A DNA stretch of 64,000 nucleotides from Sphingomonas sp. BT-65 (GTDB lineage: Bacteria; Pseudomonadota; Alphaproteobacteria; Sphingomonadales; Sphingomonadaceae): positions 2,418,001-2,482,000 of the forward strand of contig NZ_JAPCIA010000001.1 in assembly GCF_026107375.2 (NCBI RefSeq), read 5' to 3'. The notes under the pieces are model-generated. The model did not search any database, was not told the DNA's origin, and saw only the letters and a list, made by a program, of their open reading frames with translations. Both the position numbers and the translations under genes were made by a program. Position 1 is the stretch's first letter; every line of letters starts with the position of its first letter. Positions 58,030 to 64,000 of this stretch are shown here, piece by piece.

Positions 58030-59066
58030 TTGGCTGTCCCCCGCACGATTCCGACCAGCTGCTCGACATGGGCGATCGGCGTGTCCGGCAGGATGCCGTG
58101 CCCCAGGTTAAAGATATGGGGGCGATCGGCGAAGGCATCAAGGATGCGCCGCCCGGCCGCCTCGAGCTCCGCACCGCCAGCGATCAGCGCCAGCGGATCG
58201 AGATTGCCCTGCACCGGCATGCCGGCGGGCAGCATCGCGTTCGCCCAGGTGGGATCGACCGTCTCGTCGAGCCCGAGCGCATCCACGCCGGTCTCGCGCG
58301 CATAGGCGATGAGCTTGCCGCCCGCGCCCTTGGGGAAGCCGATGATCTTCACCTGCGGGCAGCGCGCGCGCAGCCCGGCGACGATCGCGGCGTTGGGGGC
58401 GATCACCCAGCGCTCGAACTGCGCGGGTGACAAGGAGCCGGCCCAGCTGTCGAACAACTGCACCGCATCGACCCCGGCTTCGACCTGCTTGGCGAGATAG
58501 TCGACCGACATCGCCACGATCGCGTCGATGATCGCCTGGAATGCGGCCGGATCGGCATAGGCCATGCGGCGCGTTTCGGACTGATCGCGGCTGCCCTGCC
58601 CGGCGACCATGTAGGTGGCGTTGGTCCAGGGGCTGCCTGCGAAGCCCAGGAAGGTGGTTTCAGGCGGCAAGGCTGCTGCGACACGCCGAACGGTCCCGTA
58701 CACCGGATTCAGCCGCTCAGGGGTCGCTGTGAGGCTTTCCAGCGCATGATCGACCAGCCTGGGCGCCAGCCGCGGACCCTCACCCGTTTCGAACCACAGA
58801 TCCTGTCCCAGTGCATGCGGGACGACGAGGATGTCGGAGAACAGGATCGCGCCATCGAAGCCGAAGCGGCGGATCGGCTGGAGCGTGACCTCGGCCGCGG
58901 CGTCGCTGTCGTTGACCAGCTCGAGGAACCCGCCCTTCTCGGCTCGCAGCGCGCGATATTCGGGGAGATAGCGCCCTGCCTGACGCATGAGCCACATCGG
59001 CGGGGCATCGACGCGCTTCCCTGAAAGCACATCGAGCAACGGCTTGGATTTCGAAAGGCCGGTCAT
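58026..59066 (-). CDS. hemE: Uroporphyrinogen decarboxylase
   Basis: Converts uroporphyrinogen III to coproporphyrinogen III in heme synthesis, 346 residues. It has PPMWLMRQAGRYLPEYRALR, FSDILVVPHALGQ and FNLGHGILPDTP. The ATG at 59066 is chosen; a TTG at 59078 is an alternative. The gene is next to the candidate oriC, as in Caulobacter and other alphaproteobacteria. Confidence 0.97.
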   Translation of the reverse strand: MTGLSKSKPLLDVLSGKRVDAPPMWLMRQAGRYLPEYRALRAEKGGFLELVNDSDAAAEVTLQPIRRFGFDGAILFSDILVVPHALGQDLWFETGEGPRLAPRLVDHALESLTATPERLNPVYGTVRRVAAALPPETTFLGFAGSPWTNATYMVAGQGSRDQSETRRMAYADPAAFQAIIDAIVAMSVDYLAKQVEAGVDAVQLFDSWAGSLSPAQFERWVIAPNAAIVAGLRARCPQVKIIGFPKGAGGKLIAYARETGVDALGLDETVDPTWANAMLPAGMPVQGNLDPLALIAGGAELEAAGRRILDAFADRPHIFNLGHGILPDTPIAHVEQLVGIVRGTAK

Positions 59067-59375
59067 TCCATCTTTCAAAGGAAGAAAAGAATCTAAATAG
59101 GATGTAGTTGTGCGTTGGTGCGTGGATCGCGGGGCTTAGGCGTTCGTGCCGGTTCTGCCAACAGATTGACGCCGCGAACGCCCGCGATTCCCTGCAGAGT
59201 CGCGCGGCTTGTCCACATACCTCACAGGCTGTGCGCGCATCCGCGCCCATGTGCAACGCATTGTGGACGACGCGGCCGGAGCGGGGAGTGATCGGCCCGC
59301 TTGGCGCGCCCTTTGCGTTGCGCTAGCGATTTTGCGCATGTTTTCCACAGATCCGTCCAGCCCGGTGCGCAACCG
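59067..59375. other. Candidate chromosomal origin (oriC)
   Basis: This 309-bp gap between divergent hemE and ppsR is the longest without genes in the window. It holds TTGTCCACA (59209-59217) and TTTTCCACA (59341-59349), each one mismatch from the DnaA box TTATCCACA, plus a weaker minus-strand TCGTCCACA (59262-59270). An AT-rich tract (59071-59110, about 70% AT) could be the unwinding element. The hemE-ppsR position and the parABS cluster 9 kb away are what other alphaproteobacterial origins show. Confidence 0.6.
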
Positions 59376-60203
59376 GTGAAGCTCCACCTCCATCTCCTCT
59401 CGGATTCGACCGGCGAGACGCTGGAGAATATCGCCAAGGCGGCGCTCGCGCAGTTCGACGATGTCGAGGTGCTGCGCCATTTCTGGCCGATGGTGCGCAG
59501 CGAGACGCACCTCGAGCGCATCCTGAACGAGATCGCGCAGAATCCCGGACTGGTCTTGTTCACGCTGGTCAATCCCGAGATCCGCCGCACGCTCGAAGCG
59601 CGCTGCCGCGCGATCGGGCTGCCCGCGGTGGCGCCGCTCGATCCGGTCAACCACGCGCTGTCGAGCATGCTGGGGCAGGAGATGAAGGCACGGCCGGGGC
59701 GGCAGCACACGCTCGATGCCGCCTATTTCGCGCGCGTCGATGCGATCCAGTTCACCATCGCGCATGACGACGGGGTTAATTGGGAAAATTGGGAAGAGGC
59801 GGACCTCGTTCTCGCCGGGGTCTCGCGCACCTCGAAGACGCCGACCTCGATCTATCTCGCCAACCGTGGCTACAAGGTCGCGAACATCCCGATCGTGCCC
59901 GAATCCCCGCCGCCCGGCACGCTGTTCGCGCTCAAGCATCCGATGGTCGTCGGGCTGACCACCAGCCCAGAGCGGCTGATCCAGGTGCGGCGCAACCGGC
60001 TGCTCTCGCTCAACCAGCAGGATGAGACCTCCTATGTCGAGCAGGAGGCGGTGCAGCGCGAGGTTGCTTATGCGCGGCGCATGTTCGCGGACAATGGCTG
60101 GCCGGTGATCGACGTGACGCGTCGCTCGATCGAGGAGACCGCGGCGGCGATTATCACTTTGTGCAACGAACGGGCGAGCGGGACAGGAGCGCAAGACGCA
60201 TGA
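59376..60203 (+). CDS. ppsR: Pyruvate, phosphate dikinase / PEP synthase regulatory protein
   Basis: A 275-residue bifunctional kinase/phosphorylase of the DUF299 family that controls PEP synthase or pyruvate, phosphate dikinase by threonine phosphorylation. The P-loop GVSRTSKTPTS and the flanking IYLANRGYKVANIPIVPESP are typical. The GTG start at 59376 begins the conserved N-terminus LHLHLLSDSTGETLE. Its 3' end overlaps maf (ATGA). Confidence 0.92.
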   Translation: MKLHLHLLSDSTGETLENIAKAALAQFDDVEVLRHFWPMVRSETHLERILNEIAQNPGLVLFTLVNPEIRRTLEARCRAIGLPAVAPLDPVNHALSSMLGQEMKARPGRQHTLDAAYFARVDAIQFTIAHDDGVNWENWEEADLVLAGVSRTSKTPTSIYLANRGYKVANIPIVPESPPPGTLFALKHPMVVGLTTSPERLIQVRRNRLLSLNQQDETSYVEQEAVQREVAYARRMFADNGWPVIDVTRRSIEETAAAIITLCNERASGTGAQDA

Positions 60204-60787
60204 TCGTGCTCGCCTCCACCAGCGCGTCGCGCCGCGCGATGTTGACCGCCGCGGGGGTGCCGCACGAGGCGCTCGCCGCGCATGTCGACGAGGATGCCGC
60301 AAAGGCCGGGCTCGCCGGCGCCGCGCCGCGCGACCTCGCCGATGCGCTGGCTGAGCTCAAGGCGCTCAAGGTGAGCCAGCGTGTGCCCGGCACCTTGGTG
60401 CTAGGTTGCGACTCGGTGGTGGCGATCGAGGACGGCAGCTTGCTCGACAAGCCGGCCGACCGCACCGACGCCGAGAAGCATCTGCGCCTGCTCTCGGGCA
60501 AGCGCCACGATCTCTACAGCGCCGCGGTGATCGCCGAGAATGGCCGTCCGGTATGGCGCCATGTCGATCGCGCGCGATTGCTGGTGCGGCCGCTCTCTGA
60601 CAGGTTCATTGCCGAATATCTCGATGCCGAATGGCCGGCGATCGCCGGCTGCGTCGGCTGCTACCGGGTCGAGGGCCCCGGCGTGCAGCTGTTCGCGCGG
60701 ATGGAGGGGAGCCATTATACGATCCTCGGCATGCCGCTGCTCAACATCCTCGACTATCTGCGCACAAGGGGCGTGCTGACGTCATGA
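60200..60787 (+). CDS. maf: Maf family nucleotide pyrophosphatase
   Basis: A 195-residue Maf/Ham1-like nucleotide pyrophosphatase that clears modified or non-canonical nucleotides. It has VLASTSASRRAML, GCDSVVAIEDG and GCYRVEGPGVQL. Maf and YceF are the two E. coli paralogs; this one is assigned to the family only. The start and stop both overlap neighbours. Confidence 0.93.
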   Translation: MIVLASTSASRRAMLTAAGVPHEALAAHVDEDAAKAGLAGAAPRDLADALAELKALKVSQRVPGTLVLGCDSVVAIEDGSLLDKPADRTDAEKHLRLLSGKRHDLYSAAVIAENGRPVWRHVDRARLLVRPLSDRFIAEYLDAEWPAIAGCVGCYRVEGPGVQLFARMEGSHYTILGMPLLNILDYLRTRGVLTS

Positions 60788-61608
60788 CGACACCCGATGC
60801 TCCCCCATATGCGGAAGTGATCGGTGATCCGATCGCCCAGTCCAAGTCGCCGGTGATTCACGGCTTCTGGCTGGAGAAGCTCGGGCTCGACGCCGCCTAT
60901 CGCAAAACCCATGTCACCGCCGAGGGGCTGGGCGATTTCTTCGACTCGCGCCGCGACGATCCTGCCTGGCGCGGGTGCAACATCACCGTGCCGCACAAGG
61001 TCGCGGCGCTCGACCATGTCCCCGATCCCGGCGGCGTGCGCGCGACGATCGGCGCGATCAACACCGTGTTCCGCGGGGCGGACGGCGCGCTGATCGGCAC
61101 CAACACCGATGCCGCCGGCTTCTACGCCCCGATCGCCGAGTTCGACCTTGAGGGCGCGCCGGTCGCGGTGGTCGGTGCGGGCGGCGCGGCGCGGGCGGTT
61201 CTGTTCGCGCTGGCGCGTGCGGGGGTCGAGCGGGTGACGATCCTCAACCGCTCGCCATTGAAGGCGATGGGGCTGCTGTCGCTGTTCGGGCTCAAGGGCG
61301 ATGCGGTGCCGCTCGACGCGCCGATCCCACCGGTGGCGCTGCTGGTGAATGCGAGCTCGCTCGGCATGGCCGGCCAGCCGTCGCTCGACCTCGATTTGGC
61401 AAATTTGCCAGACGACGCGGTGGTCTATGACGCGGTCTATGCTCCGCTAGAGACCGGGCTGCTCACCGCGGCGCGCGCGCGCGAGCTCGAGACGGTCGAC
61501 GGGCTCGAAATGCTGATCGGCCAGGCCGCGCTCGCCTTCGAGCTGTTCTTCGGCAAGCCCGCGCCGCGCGAGCACGACACCGAGCTGCGCACGCGCCTGA
61601 CTCGATGA
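60784..61608 (+). CDS. aroE: Shikimate dehydrogenase
   Basis: Reduces 3-dehydroshikimate with NADPH in aromatic amino acid synthesis, 274 residues. It has IGDPIAQSKSPVIHGFWLE, CNITVPHKVAAL with the catalytic Lys, and VAVVGAGGAARAVLFALAR. The gene is coupled to maf and coaE by ATGA overlaps, the usual alphaproteobacterial set. Confidence 0.97.
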   Translation: MTTPDAPPYAEVIGDPIAQSKSPVIHGFWLEKLGLDAAYRKTHVTAEGLGDFFDSRRDDPAWRGCNITVPHKVAALDHVPDPGGVRATIGAINTVFRGADGALIGTNTDAAGFYAPIAEFDLEGAPVAVVGAGGAARAVLFALARAGVERVTILNRSPLKAMGLLSLFGLKGDAVPLDAPIPPVALLVNASSLGMAGQPSLDLDLANLPDDAVVYDAVYAPLETGLLTAARARELETVDGLEMLIGQAALAFELFFGKPAPREHDTELRTRLTR

Positions 61609-62198
61609 TCATCCTCGGCCTCACCGGATCGATCGGCATGGGCAAGTCGACCGTCGCGGCGATGTTCGCCGGCGAAGGCGTGCCGGTGTTCGACGCCGAT
61701 GCCGAGGTCCACAAGCTGCAAGGGCCGGGCGGGCGGCTGGTCGCCGCGATCGAGACGGCGTTTCCCGACACGACCGGAGCCGAGGGCGTCAACCGCACCG
61801 CATTGGGCGAAGCGGTGTTCGGCAATCCGCAAGCGTTCAAGCGGCTGGAGGCAATCGTCCACCCCGCGGTGGCGGCGGAACGGCAGCGCTTTCTTGAGGC
61901 GAATCGCGAGCGGCCGCTGGTGGTGCTCGACATCCCGTTGCTGTTCGAGGCTGGCGGCTGGCGCGAGGTCGACAAGATCGCCGTGGTCTCCGCGCCGGCG
62001 CAGGTGCAGCGCGCGCGCGTCCTCGCCCGGCCGGGCATGACGGTCGCGCGCTTCGAGTCGATCCTGGCCAGGCAAATGCCCGATGCGGAGAAGCGCGAGC
62101 GTGCCGATTTCGTGATTCCGACGGGCGGTTCGCTAGCCGAGACGCGTGAAGCGGTACGCACTGTGATCGCTTGCCTAGCGGGCGCGGAAGGCCGATAA
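61605..62198 (+). CDS. coaE: Dephospho-CoA kinase
   Basis: The final CoA-synthesis enzyme, 197 residues, phosphorylating dephospho-CoA. It has the P-loop LTGSIGMGKSTVAAMF, VPVFDADAEVHKL and PLLFEAGGWREVDKI. The start overlaps aroE. Confidence 0.96.
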   Translation: MIILGLTGSIGMGKSTVAAMFAGEGVPVFDADAEVHKLQGPGGRLVAAIETAFPDTTGAEGVNRTALGEAVFGNPQAFKRLEAIVHPAVAAERQRFLEANRERPLVVLDIPLLFEAGGWREVDKIAVVSAPAQVQRARVLARPGMTVARFESILARQMPDAEKRERADFVIPTGGSLAETREAVRTVIACLAGAEGR

Positions 62199-62205
62199 TC
62201 GCGCG

Positions 62206-62895
62206 ATGCGGGAAATCGTTTTCGATACCGAAACGACCGGGCTCAGCTTCAATGCAGGGCACCGGCTGGTGGAGATCGGCTGTGTCGAGCTGGTCAATCG
62301 CGTGCCGACCGGGCGCAGCTTCCATCGCTACCTCAACCCCGATCGCGACATGCCGGCCGAGGCGTTCGCGGTGCACGGCCTGTCCGCGGCGTTCCTCGCC
62401 GACAAGCCGCGCTTCTCCGAGGTCTGCGACGAGCTGATCGCGTTTCTCGGCGATTGCCCGCTGATCGCGCACAACGCGATGTTCGACTTCGGCTTCATCA
62501 ACGGCGAGCTCGGCGCATGCCAGCGGCCGCTGCTCCAGGTCGAGCGCATCGTCGACACGCTGACGCTGGCGCGCGCGCGGCATCCGGGCGCCAAGCACAC
62601 GCTCGACGCGCTGTGCGTGCGCTACGGCATCGACCTTAGCGCGCGCGAGCTGCACGGCGCGCTGCTCGACGCGCAGCTGCTCGCGCAAGTGTTCATTGAG
62701 CTCACCGGCGGGCGCCAGATCACGCTTGGCCTCGCGGTCGAGGCCGCCGCGCGCGAGCGGGTCGAGATCGCGGCGGTACGGAGCAATGCCCGTCCGGCGC
62801 GCGTTTTCGCACCGAGCGATGAAGAACTGGCCCGCCATTCGGCGTTCATGGCCGGGTTCGAGGAGCCTTTATGGGGCACGCCGGCGTCCGGTTGA
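62206..62895 (+). CDS. dnaQ: DNA polymerase III subunit epsilon
   Basis: The 3'-5' proofreading exonuclease of the replicative polymerase, 229 residues. The DEDDh motifs are present: IVFDTETTGLS, HNAMFDFGFIN and ARELHGALLDAQLLAQV. The C-terminal tail carries the alpha-binding region. It is 7 bp downstream of coaE. Confidence 0.95.
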   Translation: MREIVFDTETTGLSFNAGHRLVEIGCVELVNRVPTGRSFHRYLNPDRDMPAEAFAVHGLSAAFLADKPRFSEVCDELIAFLGDCPLIAHNAMFDFGFINGELGACQRPLLQVERIVDTLTLARARHPGAKHTLDALCVRYGIDLSARELHGALLDAQLLAQVFIELTGGRQITLGLAVEAAARERVEIAAVRSNARPARVFAPSDEELARHSAFMAGFEEPLWGTPASG

Positions 62896-62944
62896 CGGTC
62901 GCCAGGCGCGTTCCTAGGTGCTCCTCATATTGACGGAGGAAGTT

Positions 62945-63523
62945 ATGGATATCCGGGTTTCGGGTCATCGGGTCGATACGGGCAATGCCATCCGGCAGCA
63001 CGTGGAAGACCGGCTCCAGGGTATCGCCGACAAATATTTCTCCCGCGCAATTTCGGCCCAGGCGACCTTCGGCAAGGGGCCGCACGACTATGGCTTCACC
63101 TGCGACATCGTGGCGCATGTGATGCAGGGCCTGGTGCTCAAGGGTTCGCACGCCGCACAAGAAGCGCATCTCGCCTTCGACGGTGCCGCCGACAAGATCG
63201 AGAAGCAGCTGCGCCGCTACGTCCGGCGGCTCAAGGACCGCAACAACGGCCATGCCCAGGCGGCGCTCGAGGCGGCCTATGACGCCGGCTACACCGTCTT
63301 CCAGATCGGCGACGAGGAGGAAGAGGTCGCGGACGCGCCGCCGGTTATCGCCGAGACCCGGGTCGACGTGCCCGACGCCAGCGTGTCCGACGCGGTGATG
63401 ATGCTCGACCTGCGCAACACCAACGCGCTGCTGTTCAAGAACACCGGCACCGGCAACTACAATATGGTGTATCGCCGCGCGGACGGCACGATCGGCTGGG
63501 TCGAGCCCAACCGGGCCGCCTGA
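62945..63523 (+). CDS. hpf: Ribosome hibernation promoting factor (long HPF)
   Basis: A 192-residue long-form HPF that dimerises 70S ribosomes into inactive 100S particles. The N-terminal RaiA-like domain (MDIRVSGHRVDTGNAIRQHV, then RRYVRRLKDR) and the C-terminal dimer domain (LDLRNTNALLFKNTGTGNYN) are both present. GGAGG precedes the ATG. In many proteobacteria hpf sits between rpoN and ptsN; rpoN is not in the window. Confidence 0.95.
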   Translation: MDIRVSGHRVDTGNAIRQHVEDRLQGIADKYFSRAISAQATFGKGPHDYGFTCDIVAHVMQGLVLKGSHAAQEAHLAFDGAADKIEKQLRRYVRRLKDRNNGHAQAALEAAYDAGYTVFQIGDEEEEVADAPPVIAETRVDVPDASVSDAVMMLDLRNTNALLFKNTGTGNYNMVYRRADGTIGWVEPNRAA

Positions 63524-63533
63524 TCGACGCGCG

Positions 63534-64000
63534 ATGAACGATCTGAGCGATCTGTTGAAACCCGAAGCGGTGCGTTCGGGAACCGCGGCGGGCAGCAAGA
63601 AGAAACTCTTCGCCCTGCTCGGCGAGGTCGCGGACGCGGCCTATTCGCTCGACGCCACCGCGGTCACCGAGCGGCTGAGCGAGCGCGAAAAGCTCGGCTC
63701 GACCGGGTTCGGCGGGGGCATCGCGATTCCGCACGGCAAGATGCCGGGCCTCACCGGGGTGTGCGGGCTGTTCGTGCGGCTCGACAAGCCGCTCGACTTC
63801 GCCTCGGTCGACGATCTGCCGGTCGACCTGGTGTTCGCTTTGCTCTCGCCGCCCGACGCGGGGGGCGAGCATCTGAAGGCGCTCGCGCGGGTCTCGCGGC
63901 GGCTGCGTGACCGCGCCTTCATCGCCAAGCTGCGCGGTGCCGCGTCTGCCGACGCGCTCTACGCATTGCTCGCAGGGACCGAGACGCGTGACGCCGCCGC
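63534..64000 (+). CDS. ptsN: PTS IIA-like nitrogen regulatory protein PtsN, 3'-partial
   Basis: The nitrogen-PTS phosphate acceptor. About 155 residues are visible and the frame runs to the window edge, close to the normal end. The phosphorylated His lies in GGGIAIPHGKMPG. Further conserved segments are EREKLGSTGFG and VDLVFALLSPPDAGGEHLKALARV. The ATG at 63534 is 10 bp after hpf. Confidence 0.94.
   Translation, partial: MNDLSDLLKPEAVRSGTAAGSKKKLFALLGEVADAAYSLDATAVTERLSEREKLGSTGFGGGIAIPHGKMPGLTGVCGLFVRLDKPLDFASVDDLPVDLVFALLSPPDAGGEHLKALARVSRRLRDRAFIAKLRGAASADALYALLAGTETRDAA

Noticed and set aside
59120..59128. A further DnaA-like GATCCACGC on the minus strand in the hemE-ppsR gap.
   Set aside because: It has too many mismatches to the DnaA box to count.

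Overview
The window is a gene-dense, high-GC chromosomal segment from an alphaproteobacterium, most likely Sphingomonas or a close relative in the Sphingomonadaceae. The assignment rests on gene order and protein type (rsmB-rpe-heparinase II/III-purH, DUF3576-leuS-lptE-holA, parB-parA-rsmG-mnmG-mnmE, hemE next to ppsR-maf-aroE-coaE-dnaQ), on a TonB-dependent receptor, and on GC-rich codon use throughout. I see no rRNA, tRNA, CRISPR array, prophage, integrase or insertion sequence. Almost every gene is core metabolism or cell maintenance. Many neighbours overlap by 4 bp (ATGA or GTGA), which points to compact, translationally coupled operons.

Layout. 1-5.7 kb (minus): start of a TonB receptor, then a glnK-amt nitrogen-sensing operon with a consensus sigma-54 promoter and a strong terminator, then tldD-nat-DUF2007 and a small zinc-finger protein. 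5.8-17 kb (plus): an MHYT-GGDEF-EAL c-di-GMP enzyme, an ABC ATPase overlapping nadB, a class A beta-lactamase-like protein, a 2OG-Fe(II) oxygenase, polA and a polysaccharide flippase. 17-29.6 kb (mostly minus): purH, heparinase-like protein, rpe, rsmB, htpX; a plus-strand SDHAF4-like gene; DUF1697-gpsA-tsaD; a six-gene operon led by an ArsR repressor with DUF1428, VOC, two SRPBCC proteins and DUF1801; and an MBL hydrolase. 29.6-42.6 kb (mixed): a fused pabB-pabC, an aspartate aminotransferase, a 38-residue peptide coupled to a periplasmic msrA, mgtE, a cyclophilin, lolA, xth-ribA-exoribonuclease, HAD, yggS and thiE-like genes, and an outer-membrane-like protein.

42.7-64 kb is origin-proximal. 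DUF3576-leuS-lptE-holA (plus) converge on DUF6489-mnmE-mnmG-rsmG-parA-parB (minus). Three parS palindromes lie in rsmG and between mnmG and mnmE. Further on are ogt, a dienelactone hydrolase, terC, and rho-hemJ-hemE (minus), divergent from ppsR-maf-aroE-coaE-dnaQ-hpf-ptsN (plus). The 309-bp gap between hemE and ppsR has DnaA-box-like nonamers and an AT-rich tract, sits where several alphaproteobacteria have their origin, and is the best oriC candidate.

The least explained structure is repetitive. Three copies of a composite element carry a perfect 32-35-bp inverted repeat with a 16-nt loop, followed at once by a second small hairpin whose stem differs in each copy. The large arms change together between copies so pairing stays perfect. 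One copy lies 7 bp upstream of the htpX start codon. Two further palindromic repeat types occur once each. A second signal is a pair of TCAACC-N4-GGTTGA-type operators around the arsR promoter, which may drive a leaderless transcript.
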